A program made the position numbers and the translations under genes. A DNA stretch of 64,000 nucleotides from Phyto melanocephala. Its lineage: Eukaryota > Arthropoda > Insecta > Diptera > Rhinophoridae. Below, piece by piece: positions 34,552 to 44,698 of the stretch. The stretch lies in the NCBI GenBank assembly GCA_941918925.1, contig OW799234.1, positions 123,527,395 through 123,591,394 on the forward strand, in the 5' to 3' direction. Under the pieces are notes generated by a model that searched no databases, was not told the origin of the DNA, and was given only the letters and a program-made list of their open reading frames with translations. The stretch's first letter is position 1, and each line of letters starts with the position of its first letter.

Positions 34552-36247
34552 AGAAAATATACCAGCTAGTTTTAAAACTGCAATTCTTATTCCACTACTG
34601 AAAAAAGGTGATCCAAACATTCCTTCTAATTATCGCGGATTGTCTCTAATAGATACTCTATGCAAGATTTTTAATAGCATTATAATGAATCGTATATCGT
34701 ACTGGATTGTCGAACATAATATTTTAAATGAATACCAAGCTGGGTTTAGAAAACAATATTCAACCGTGGATAATGTCTTCAATCTAACAAATATTGTTCA
34801 TTTAAATAAACTCAATGGTAAAAACACATATGCCTTTTTTGTTGATTTTACTTGTGCATTTGATTCGATTTCCAGGAATTCATTGTTTTATAAACTTGCA
34901 AGTATGGGATTGTCATCAAAAATAATACGAATACTGCAACAATCATATGGTAACACCTCCAGTCAAATATTGTTCGGAAACTCACTCTCTAATTCTTTTA
35001 ATGTGAACCTTGGTGTCAAACAGGGTTGCATATTAAGCCCAATTCTGTTTGCATTATACTTGAACGACTTAGCCGACGTTCTTACTGGCGGGATAACTGT
35101 TGACAACATCACAGTAAAAGTTCTTCTTTACGCTGATGACATTGTCATACTATCTGATTCACCCAGTGGTCTCCAAACGATGATTGATTCCCTTCATGTG
35201 TATAGTAACTTATGGCATTTAAAAGTCAACCTTGCTAAATCCAAAGTATTAGTTTTTCGCAGTGGCACTAGAATATCAAACAACCTAAAGTGGACATTTG
35301 GAGAAAATGAAATTGAAATCGTAAATTCATATAAATATCTTGGTATGGACTTGTGTTACAATTTATCCTTTAGAAAACATTTGGAAAATAAGCTAAATAC
35401 ATCAAAAATGGCAATATCTTCATATTGGTCAAAATATATAAACCATCCCAAAATTTCTAATAAAAATAAACTTAAAATCTTCAGTGCTGTATCTCGGTCA
35501 ATCATGTTTTACGGAGCCCAAATATGGGGTTACATAAAATACGAAATAGTTGAAAAATTATTTAGATTCTTTATTAAAAAGATGTTACTTTTACCTAGCA
35601 ACACTCCAAACTATATGCTCTTTTTAGAAACGGGTTTAAACTCTTTATACCTAGATACGTTAAAATTGCATTTTGATTACATCAACAAAGTTCTTAACAT
35701 GCCTTGCAACAGAAAAAAAACTTTTTGGGCTAAGGATTGGACGAACTTGTGTGCTAAAATTAATTTTGTACCAGATAATAATTCTGTACCACTAAGCAAA
35801 CATTGCAAATCAATTTTACCACTTGTTAAAATTTATGAAAATCAAACCTTTATTGCCGACGCTAGAAACTCTCAGTTTCATGCCTTATACTCACAATTAA
35901 ATTACTCTTTACTACAAATCACTACTACGGAACTCTCATCTCGTGCGATAAGTCTATTGATAAGAGCAAGAGGAGGACTTTTGGATATAAATGCTAGAAC
36001 TTTTAGAAGTACATCAGACGGTATCTGCACTCTCTGTAATCTGGACGCAACGGAAAATACTCTACACTTTATTGGTACATGCCCCATTTATAGTAGATTT
36101 AGAAGTACATTTTTCAACAAACATCAACTAAACCTACTCGACGTTCTAAATATTCTGAACGGGGATGCCTTTAATTTTGTTACCCTTGTCAATTACCTGG
36201 AAACTTGTCTCAAATACAGAAAATTTATATTAAATGAATTTGCTTAG
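34514..36247 (+). pseudogene. LINE ORF2, reverse transcriptase part
   Basis: The 577-codon frame holds an apparently complete RT: AILIPLLKKGDPNIPSNYRG (residues 23-42), motif A FFVDFTCAFDSI (D111), VKQGCILSPILF (168-179) and the catalytic YADD at 206-209. Then come the VNLAKSK thumb region and a C-terminal C-X2-C-X8-H-X4-C cluster (CTLCNLDATENTLHFIGTC). There is no RNase H domain. All catalytic Asp residues are present and no stop interrupts the frame. Its start overlaps the preceding frame by 38 bases because of the frameshift. The copy looks fairly young but cannot make one continuous ORF2 protein. Confidence 0.9.
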
Positions 36248-36510
36248 TTCCTTTCTACATTTTATATTTTTAAAATTAATGTAAATATTTGTACTTAGTT
36301 CTTTTGTTAAACAATTTTATGCTGTAAATATGTTTACAAATTTATCTTTTTGAATTTATTTTTATTTTTAACAGCTTTAATTTTGCCAATCTGGCTCACA
36401 ACTATATGTTATGCCAGTTATAGATCATTATTTAAATTTAAACAAATTTTGTTATTATTTTAGTAAATGAATCTATTAAATAAATAAAAAATAAATAATA
36501 AATATTAAAT

Positions 36511-36610
36511 ATAATTTAAAGAATGCATATATATAGTATATGTAGTATATAACTAATGTATGAATGCAACTTAACAAAAACAATAAATAATTAAATATGT
36601 AGATGTTAAA
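36511..36610. other. AT-rich junction
   Basis: Short AT-rich sequence between the LINE tail and the next DINE-1-like relic, with no distinct feature. Confidence 0.4.
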
Positions 36611-38056
36611 TTTCGATATTTAATAGTGCATTGTATCATCTCATTAATATGAAATACGTACATTTTATCCGCTTAAAAACATTCCATTGTAAAATTATAA
36701 ATTGAGTTTTCTTTTTTTTTTTATTAATAATCTATCATCAGCACAGTCAAAAATATATACAAACTTTTATACACTTATTTTGAATTATTATTATATTAGT
36801 ATTCCAACAAATATAAAATGATTTGGGATAAACTTAAATAGACATTTAAAAGATTTTACTTACATTGTAAGGAAAAAAGATAGATAAAAACCGTATAGGA
36901 GTTAAAAGAAATTTTTACACTAAGTCTTCTGTCAACTGCATATAAAGTTGGAGAAGAAAATAGTGTTACAAATTTCTTATCAAGGCAGAATTTGAAATCC
37001 TGTTGCGGGTTCAAATCTTTATGTAATATTATGGATCACTGCTGCAAACATTTCCTGTTGGTATACTTTATGTAATCTATTTGTTGAGTATCGTCTCGGT
37101 AGGGTGAATATAATCTTTAGATTCTTATTTTGTATAATCTGGAGCTTTTTCAAATATGTTTTAGCACATCTTTTTGACCACTCTTGACATCCATATGTCA
37201 TAATTGGCCGTATACACATTCTGTAGAGCAGTATTTTGTTCTTCCTATTTAGAGTTGACCTTCAGTTAAGTAGAGGAAACAGAGCTCTTCCACATCGGAC
37301 AGCTTTTTCACACGTTTGGAGAATATAACGTTTAAACGTTAAGTTTTTATCGAGCTCTATTCCCAAATATGTTTACAGTGAGAGGTATTTCCGTTTCACC
37401 AAGAGACAAAGCAAGAGTAGGTGTTCTTTTAGGGGATTTGTTGAACGGAAAAATTATAGCTTGTGTCTTTGCTTCATTAGTTTTAATTTTCCACATAGAA
37501 AAATATTTTTCAGCGTGCAACAGCCCATCTTCCATTTTCTTGATTATAGCATTGGAGACTTTCCCCGTTGTTATTATTGCCGTATCATCTGCGTATAATG
37601 CAGCTGACTGTTCTCCTAATATTCTGAAGTCCGAGATGAAAATTGCGCATAGTGTAGGCGATAGAACTGACCCTTGTGGTAGTCCTGCAGGAATGAACCG
37701 CGGGGAAGAGAGTTCATTTTCTATACTTACAACGAATGTTCTTTCGTTCGTAAATTGAGTTTATGTATGTAAGTATGTCTCAAAAAAAAAAAATAAAAAA
37801 GTAAAAAAAACATGTTTGTCTCAACTGGGATTCGAACCTTCATCCATCCAGTTTGTAATAATGTGTTGTAAAATGACGAAGTGATATTGTTTTTTTTTAT
37901 CATGTTCTAGTTGTTTATGGACTGATTTTGATTTCAATACCTATATCTGATATTTTGGTACTTACACGAGTATTGGCGATGTTGGGGGGCTTTCAAAAGG
38001 GATGGGATCGGAAATAAATATTGTAGAAATTTCACACGGAATGACAGACCTTTAAA
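36611..38056 (-). mobile_element. DINE-1-like element, subfamily A, degenerate, holding a jockey-type LINE
   Basis: The parts outside the insert match subfamily A on the minus strand. TATGAAATACGTAC and ACATTCCATTGTAAAATTATAA lie at 36648-36700. TCAACTGGGATTCGAA, GGGGGGCTTTCAAAA, GGGATCGGAAAT and TTTCACACGGAATGACA lie at about 37820-38050. The 3' terminal hairpin is lost. The jockey-type element at 36710-37750 splits it with a 12-bp duplication and is therefore younger. Confidence 0.6.
36710..37750 (-). mobile_element. 5'-truncated jockey-clade LINE with 12-bp target duplication
   Basis: Flanking repeats TAAATTGAGTTT at 36698-36709 and 37751-37762 are identical. On the minus strand the insert ends in an A-rich tail (poly-T at 36711-36721 on the plus strand). 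Its translation starts with FIPAGLPQGSVLSPTL and continues ALYADDTAIITT (the catalytic box), YFSMWKIKTNEAKTQAI, then PIMTYGCQEWSKRCAKT and KKLQIIQNKNLKIIF. These are typical of jockey elements of flies. At least two frameshifts or stops break the reading frame. The 5' part of ORF2 and ORF1 are missing. Confidence 0.8.
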
Positions 38057-38391
38057 ACTGTCGCGTGAATAATATACAAATTAGCTCTCTCATGTGTGAC
38101 GTCGCTCCCAAAATAAGTAAAAAATTTTATATCAATGTCTTCGACCTTTAAATAAAATAATTTTTATCAAAAAACTAAATAAATAAAACAACATAAAAGT
38201 AAATAATAATACAAGAAAAAATGAATGAATAAAGTGCTAAAATAGATAATAAAAAAAATAATAAAAATAATAAAAATAATAAAAAAATATAATAAAAAAT
38301 TAACATATAAAAATAATAAATAATAATAAAATTGATAATTTTTTTTTTGTAAAATTAACTTAAAAACCATTAATTACCATATATGCCGTAA
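38057..38391. repeat. AT-rich low-complexity tract
   Basis: The tract consists largely of AATAATAAAA-type simple sequence (38160-38345). It produces a spurious minus-strand frame of Phe, Leu, Ile and Tyr. No element end lies inside it; the Helitron starts at its right edge. Confidence 0.6.
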
Positions 38392-39235
38392 TCTATATAT
38401 ATAAAAGTGAAACCCTTTCTGTCTGTGTGTGTGTTACCTTTAGACTAGGAAACCTTAAAGACGATCAGACTCAAACTTTGGAAAGTTGTTGTACACATTC
38501 CAAGGAGTGTAAAAAGTGGGCAGGGCTACGCCCATAAAAAATAACTTATAATTTTTAGCTACTTGCACTAGATCGATTTTTCTGAAATTTTGCACAAATA
38601 TTGAACTCACATAATTATACAATTTCGTGATTAGAAAAGCGGGTAGTGCCGCGCCCTTAAAAAAGGTTATCATTTTCAGTTTCTGGCACTAGATCGATTT
38701 TTCTGAAACTTTGCACACACATATTGAGCTGTCATGACTATATAATTTCATGATTAGAAAAATGGACAGGGCCACGCCCATAAAAAAAATTAAAATTTTA
38801 AGGTACTTGAACTTCACCGATTTTTCTGAAATTTTGCACACATATTGAGTTGACATGACTATATAATTTCATGAAAAGTGGGCAGGGCCACGCCCATAAA
38901 AAAGCTACAATTTTGATGTACTTGAACTTCACCGATTTTTCTGAAATTTTGCACACATATTGAGTTGACATGACTATATAATTTCATGAAAAGTGGGCAG
39001 GGCCACGCCCATAAAAAAGTTACAATTTTGATGTACTTGAACTTCACCGATTTTTCTGAAATTTTGCACACATATTGAGCTGTCATGACTATATAATTTC
39101 CTGACTAGAAAAGTGGGCAGTGCCACGCCCATAAGAAAAGTTATAATTTTTAGCTTCTTGCACTGGATGTTCAATTAAAATTCTGAATACATTTTTATAC
39201 ATTAAATGGCGTAGCAACGCGCCGGGCTTGGCTAG
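38392..39235 (+). mobile_element. Non-autonomous Helitron with 5.5 tandem units
   Basis: It starts A|TCTATATATATAAAAGTG and ends GCGCCGGGCTTGGCTAG|T. That is a 5' TC, a GC-rich stem (GGCG...CGCC) near the 3' end, a terminal CTAG, and an A/T insertion site, the Helitron hallmarks. The body is tandem units starting GGGCAGGGCCACGCCCAT at about 38518, 38640, 38764, 38880, 38995 and 39115 (115 to 124 bp each, the last one partial). Units at 38764-39114 are nearly identical, suggesting recent expansion. There is no Rep/helicase coding sequence. Confidence 0.75.
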
Positions 39236-40266
39236 TATGTTATATAATACTTTTATTCTCCTTTAATTTGTTTAAATCTCACTGTTAAGTGCTAGTCCAA
39301 TGTGATGTACATGCGCTGAACAAACAAAAAATTGTTTAACAGTCCGAATGCGTAATCTTAATTTAATTATTCTTGTTTTCCTATCAAAAACCATGAAGCT
39401 TAATATTCGAACAAAAATTTTGTTTACAAACTGTTGCTACTTGTGTTGACTTTTTATTTTTAATTTTGTATTCTAAAGACAAGCAAAAAAAAAAACAATA
39501 AAAATAAAATTATGTTAAAATAATTATATTAAATATAAAAAATCACAACAAATAAAAAAACATTTCCTTTAAAGTCTACTCACATTTCGTTTGACAAATA
39601 CTTTTCCCCAGCTTCTATTTTGTTAGTTTTTAATAACAATATGTTAAGGAATGTGATGAACCTGCTGTGCAAATATCAATTGTTTCATATTGTATATCAA
39701 AGGTTATCATATATATTGCAGACAAAACTCATATTGACTAATGAAAAATGTAAATATGTACTTGCTAAAACATTTTACATGACAATAATTTTACAGCCTT
39801 GTTAAGAGACTCTTCTGATTATGTGTAACCCACTTGCACTTATTTTATTAAAAAAAAAAATACAAATAAATAATTTAATTTTCATATTTCATTTAATATT
39901 AATCTAACAATTTCAATACCTTTTTATTTAACATTCATTTAACGAGGCTTTTATATTCACTCACACACACACACAATATTGTCTACTTGCCGCGTGCAGT
40001 GAATATAAATCATTAATTAATGCATGACATGTGTTTGTACAAAGAAACATTCCATACATCATATGAAGTACATTTGCACACAATTCAATGAAAAATATTT
40101 CTTGTTTCTTTCTTTATTAAAAGAGAATTTAATTTCGTGAAATATTTTTTCTCTTCCTCTTTTAATTTCATTAAACGACTTTATTTCCTTGGCATCTTAT
40201 ACACAGCAGGAGTAGGTGTCTTTATTTAAGACATTTTACTTTGTCTAGCTTAAATTTAGATGTTAT
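39236..40266. other. Non-coding, no recognisable feature
   Basis: AT-rich sequence with a short CA repeat (39960-39974). The open frame at 39620-39805 has no motif. I see nothing that I can name. Confidence 0.5.
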
Positions 40267-40560
40267 TTCTATATTGTGTGCCCTTCACCTGTGGTGTCAA
40301 GGGTATATAGTCATTTAATTTGTCATTTCTATCATATTCATTTCCCTTCACATAAATTATATAGTCGATTGTGAATGATCGTCTGTCCATGTTTTGGTTG
40401 AAATCAACTTTTACAATGCCTCACATGTTGCTGCAGGTCTGCATGTGATAGCAATCTTTTAGAAATATTCCGAAATGCATCTTTCTTAAAATCCAGCATA
40501 ATATCTCAGATATTAGTTTTAAGATATGAGCAAATAAAGATGACTATGTACCTCTTTCAC
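40267..40560 (+). repeat. DINE-1-like subfamily A fragment (5' half)
   Basis: CCCTTCACCTGTGGTGTCAA with GGGTATATAGTC at 40282-40306 is the 5' hairpin region of the family. It is followed by a decayed TTGTCATTT, GTCTGTCCATGTTTTGGTTG and GAAATCAACTTTTACAA. The 3' half and terminal hairpin are absent. Confidence 0.6.
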
Positions 40561-40828
40561 TCGAAAGCCTGGTAATTGTTTACTTATGGTAAATTTTTTG
40601 ATTACCTCAAATCCCTGCTATCTGCAGCTAATATTTAACATATAATTTCTTGGCTCTTGCCAAATATATAATTGACCCTTTTCTGGACTCTCTCTTCGAA
40701 ATGGGAAAACTTTATGTAATTGTAAATGCCGCAAAACGAAACAAAGATCCCGTTCAAGTTAAAATCAGCTACGATTTTTCTAAATTTACTCCAAGAAGCT
40801 TTTCAAATGAAAACTTGATCTTACTTAA

Positions 40829-42430
40829 CCCTTAAAACTTACATCTCCTTAATATCGTATTAATTGAATAATCGAGCCATATATGTATTCCAATAAAAAA
40901 GTATGCTAAATCGATCTAGGCTAGTTTGCCAGCGATACGGCCAATAGTTTACATTTTATAGAGGTTAATTTGCATTTAGTAGGTGGAAAAGGTCCCTACG
41001 GACCTTGTACTACTATTAGAAGAAATCAAATCATAAAACGTTTATAAATTGAAGAGTGAACATCAGGTGTGCATTTTTTTTATTTGTGAATAAATTTAGA
41101 AAAAGAAATGCTTGACTTAAATTTTGATGTTGCGAAAATGGTGATACGTCGCAGTTTACGCTATCAACAGATGACTGAGGAGGAGAGACGTTTTATCTAC
41201 GATAAATTCGCAGAATTTATGGACGACAAGGAGATTTAAAATGCTGATGATGTTGCATTTTACTTCGAGGTTGAAGATTAAGATGACCCCAAATATCAGC
41301 CAGACGTTGACGTTGATGAGTCGGATGCCGGAGCTGAAGCACATGTAAAAAATCAATGAGAAGATAGATGATGATGACAAAGTTAAAGATGAATTAGAAA
41401 CTGCTTTTGCCACTACAGGAAACTCTGACAGCTATTTTATATCTAAAAATGGCATGAAATGGAGAAAAGTTGCATCGCATTCGTGCTCACAACGTGGTCG
41501 ACTATATAAGAAATAAATCATTGACAGTAAAAGATATATATTATCCTTTTACCGCACGCTCATAATCCAAGATATGGTGTACATTATCATAAGGGAATCT
41601 AATCGAAAAGCCAGAGAAGTAACATATATGAATTCGGCAAATCCTACGAAAAATTTTATGAATTTTTTGTTATCATTTTATATGATGGGCTATCTTAGTC
41701 GAATAATGAGCCTGCTAAGGAACTTTGGGGAGCAACCCATGCTCCAATATACAAAGCTGCATTATCATACGATAGATTTATGCTCATCAAAAAATTCATT
41801 CGATTCGATAATGTAAATACGCAACAGGAACGACTAATCAACAGTAAAACTGCTGCTATTGACGATGTTTCGCAAATGTTGCAGGAAAACTTGGCAGCAG
41901 TTTACAAGCCGCAATATTCGCTGACTGTGGATGAGCAACTACGGCATGGTGGCTGTGCGACTCAAATTTATTTTTATCCCCTAAAGGAAATGATTTGCTC
42001 TGAAAGGTTGCCTGGTCAAGAGCGTGGGGTAAATCACGGACAAAATGTCTTGAATCAATTAGTAGGAAGATTTGTAAATACAGGCCGTAGAATTAATGCT
42101 GAAATTTTTTTTTCCACATTCAATGTGGCGTATACATTGATGAGGCAGAAAACTGCATTTTTTGGAACAGTACGCTTAAATAAAACATTTGTTCCACGTG
42201 AGTTCCAGTTTGCAGCTCATTATTTGGCTTCTATTAAGGCGTTGTATCACTGCGTTCATATGTTCCGAAAAAGAATAAAGTAGTAATTTTGCTGTCGGCA
42301 ATGCACTTGCTTTATATAATTTAAACTAACAATCAAAATCATTAAAACACCTCTCTACTTAAGCAAAATACCTCACAATTTGGACCTTTTCACTATTTGA
42401 AGGCCAACGGGAGACTCACTAATCGAAGGG
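40829..42430 (+). mobile_element. piggyBac-like transposon
   Basis: The left junction reads TTAA|CCCTT (40825-40833) and the right junction AAGGG|TTGA (to 42434). This fits the TTAA target and CCC-type ends of piggyBac, with one base changed on the right. LINE reverse-transcriptase sequence is interrupted exactly here. A short palindrome AAGGTCC-CTAC-GGACCTT lies at 40989-41006, within the left end region. The coding sequence is described in the next entry. Confidence 0.75.
41108..42330 (+). pseudogene. piggyBac-like transposase relic
   Basis: It begins with an acidic N-terminal region (MLDLNFDVAKMVIRRSL..., then an Asp/Glu-rich stretch) at 41108. It continues in pieces: SDSYFISKNGMKWRKV near 41427; IIQDMVYIIIRESNRKAREV from 41574; then the longest frame, 41780-42283. 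That frame has FIRFDN, SKTAAIDDVSQMLQENLA, SLTVDEQL (D51, the first catalytic Asp), FVNTGRRINAEIFFSTFN and FGTVRLNKTFVPREF. The second catalytic Asp, normally in a DN-FTS motif, is replaced (NAEIFFST). After 42283 the YVPKKNKVVILLSAMH motif follows in another frame. Multiple stops and the lost Asp make it inactive. The Cys-rich C-terminal domain was not found. Confidence 0.8.
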
Positions 42431-43375
42431 TTGATTATGTTTAACTACACGAGGATATCCCGAATCGTTACAAAAATCGAACTTCTTGACACCCTTTTTA
42501 AAATTTTTACTGGAATGTTACTCAGTCATATTAACAGTTGGTTGGATTTTAACTACATGTTAAGGGGATACCAAACTGAGTTTCGAAAGGATTATTCAAC
42601 AATTGACAACATATTTAATTTAAGCAGTACTGTTAACCAGGCCTTTATTGCGAAGAAGAAAGCTTTGCATTTTTTGATGACTTTTCTTCTGCTTTTAAAA
42701 TTATTCCACAAACTGTTTTCGCCTTTGTTTATCTCGTTAAATATTATTTGTATTACCTAAACTATATGATAATACAACTAGCAGATTTTGAGGCTGCAAT
42801 ACAGTATCTGAGTCTTTCGCAGTCTCTCAATGGATCAGGCAAGGATGTTTCCTAAGCCCGATTATGTTCTCACTTTATCTTAACGATGCTTGGTGCCATT
42901 TCTTTTGCTGAAACATTGGTAAAAGTCTTATTATACTCAGACGACATTGTTTTATTGTCTCACTTGCCAGATGTTTTGCAAAACATGATTGACGCCCTAT
43001 ATATTGCGGAAGTTGGGGACTGATTTGGATAATTCTAAAGCGATGAAATTTAACACTGGACTTAAATGTTATAACTTATTTTCTTGGATGTTTGCTAACA
43101 ATGTAATAGACGAAGTCAATGAATTAAAATATCTTGGCATTATTTATACATAAAGCCTTTTTTTCAAGAAACACCTCGTAGCTAAACTTTCCCCTTCCGA
43201 AATTGCCTTAAATGTCATTTGGGTAGACTACTTTCATCACAAAAAAAAAATAATAAAAAAAGTTTTCAATTACATAAAAAGACTTTCATACTGCTGCTTA
43301 ATCTATAACGTTTTACGGTGCACAGATCTGGATTTACTCGGATTCGAATGTTATATTTTCCTACGAAAACTTCTA

Positions 43376-43997
43376 GGTTAGGTTAGGTTAGATTCGGCAG
43401 CCGCCCGAAGGCATAGCACCAACGCCCGCTCGTCTATGTTCTCTGGCCGTCGTTCCTCAGCCATCCTGTCCTGTTTACGAAGGTGTGGACCTTTCCCAGA
43501 TCAACTGCGGAAAGACAGGTTTTACGTACAAGTATTCGCTGACCTAGAATCTGGTGTCTCAGGTCCCCGAATGCAGGACAATTACAGAGAAGATGTTCAG
43601 TCGTCTCCTCCTCTTCCTCGTTATCGCAACTTCTGCAGAAGTCGTTGTAAGGGATATTCAGCCTTTTCGCGTGTGTACCTATAGGCCAGTGTCCGGTAAT
43701 GACCGCTATAAGGCTCCTAAGGTGGATTCGGGGCATATTCACTGCATATTGCGTCCAATGCACATCCATGTCAGGCCAGATCTTTCTGGTTTCCAAACAA
43801 GTGGGTTCTCTCACCCATCTTTCCTTGGCATCCAAATATAATCGATGCGAGATTAGCTGCTTACCCTTCGATAAAGGAAAACCCAAAGCACAACTGCATT
43901 CAACCGAATCTAAGGTAGTACCGGCTTTTGCAAGTGCATCAGCTCTATTATTACCATCAATATCCCCATGTCCTGGAACCCACACAAGGGTAAACGT
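43376..43997 (-). mobile_element. 5'-truncated LINE with CTAAC-repeat tail and 12-bp target duplication
   Basis: CGAAAACTTCTA is repeated exactly at 43364-43375 and 43998-44009. On the minus strand the element ends in CTAACCTAACCTAACC, a short repeat tail in place of poly-A. The 622-bp copy is less AT-rich than the surrounding DNA. It sits inside the older LINE (40640-44340) and is therefore younger than it. Confidence 0.85.
43434..43985 (-). pseudogene. LINE ORF2 C-terminus (RNase H end and zinc cluster)
   Basis: The frame opens at the truncated 5' end inside RNase H: VWVPGHGDIDGNNRADALA holds the conserved GH loop and the last catalytic Asp. It continues through SLIAVITGHWPIGTHAKRL to a cluster CRSCDNEEEEETTEHLLCNC (C-X2-C-X10-H-X4-C), and ends 184 codons later with no internal stop. 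It belongs to an RNase H-bearing I/LOA-group LINE distinct from the family at 12247. The first 60 % or more of ORF2 is missing, so no activity is possible from this copy. Confidence 0.85.
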
Positions 43998-44340
43998 CGA
44001 AAACTTCTAACTTACGGTACATACTGAAAGAGTTCTGCCTTCTTTATACTGGGAAACTTTAGAATTATATTTTTTGTTACATTAGAAGAGTTTTAAATAT
44101 TCCCCTGAACTGACTATCATAATCATTGTTTCAGGAAACAGTTCTGCAGAACACTTTCAGGTTTCATCGTTGGTTGACTGTACGTACAGAATGTGGTATT
44201 GTTTTGAATACCGGGACTTGGAAACGTAACATAAGGTACCTCTACGATGTTATACTTAACAGTTTAAAATCACTAGTGCATGAAAATTTTAGAAATAGTT
44301 CTAAACTTCGCGTTTTGAAAGAGCTTTACCACTATAAATG

Positions 44341-44698
44341 AAAAATTTTAAACCCAAGATGGTGTCCCATATATAATATTTCGAATATATGGATATTTTC
44401 CCTTCAACCCGCACAATATTATTATCAATTGCAAAAGCTTGACCAGTAGAATAGAGTAAACTTTTAACAGATGTACAGATGTAAAATCCAATATGGCGTC
44501 GGAAACAATATGACGGATGATTTTTTGTTCTTAGCCCCATCAATATGATTATAAATATAAAGTGAAAAGTGTAGAAAATAATAATTAAATAAATATAAAA
44601 TCCAGGAAATTCTCAAATGACACCATTTTACTCATTGTATACGATTGTAAAGGGTATTAACAGATTCAGCATGAACGAATATAGCACTCGTACTTGTT
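44341..44698 (+). mobile_element. DINE-1-like element, subfamily D, fragment
   Basis: CCAATATGGCGTCGGAAA and CCCCATCAATATGATT match the core of the copies at 1100-1250 and 60890. The 3' end has AAAGGGTATTAACAGATTC, a decayed hairpin, and GCACTCGTACTTGTT at 44683-44697. Confidence 0.6.

Larger units (their letters stand above)
33301..36510 (+). mobile_element. Nearly full-length LINE (endonuclease-RT, no RNase H)
   Basis: It contains most of an apurinic-type endonuclease, the reverse transcriptase and a C-terminal Cys/His cluster, then a 3' UTR of about 260 bp ending in an A-rich AAATAAATAAAAAATAAATAA tail near 36480-36510. No ORF1 and no first half of the endonuclease are visible, so it is 5'-truncated. 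No target duplication was found. The architecture fits CR1/L2/jockey-type LINEs; the clade is not decided. A related but older copy lies at 40640-44340. Confidence 0.85.
40640..44340 (+). pseudogene. Old LINE copy split by piggyBac and by another LINE
   Basis: Three pieces are related to the LINE at 33301-36510. (1) 40650-40828 includes PFLDSLFEMGKL and VKISYDFSKFTPRSF, matching PFELCELISVL...VISYEFFKYAP there. (2) 42431-43375 includes LDTLFKIFTGMLLSHI, FRKDYSTIDNIFNL, then a decayed YSDDIVLLS box near 42940-42960, and YGAQIWIYSDS near 43320. (3) 44010-44340 includes LYWETLELYF and ends near LKELYHYK. Stops and shifts are frequent. Interrupting elements lie at 40829-42430 and 43376-43997. Confidence 0.7.

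Noticed and set aside
38859..39174. Two overlapping minus-strand frames with repeated protein units
   Set aside because: They are translations of the tandem units inside the Helitron.
38518..39180. CRISPR-like array
   Set aside because: The units are contiguous copies of 115 to 124 bp with no unique spacers and lie within Helitron ends in a eukaryotic context.
41156..41413. 85-codon minus-strand protein
   Set aside because: It is the antisense of the acidic N-terminal region of the piggyBac relic.
43436..44010. Plus-strand frames of 82 to 103 codons
   Set aside because: They are shadows of the minus-strand LINE ORF2 C-terminus, which has the RNase H and zinc-cluster motifs.
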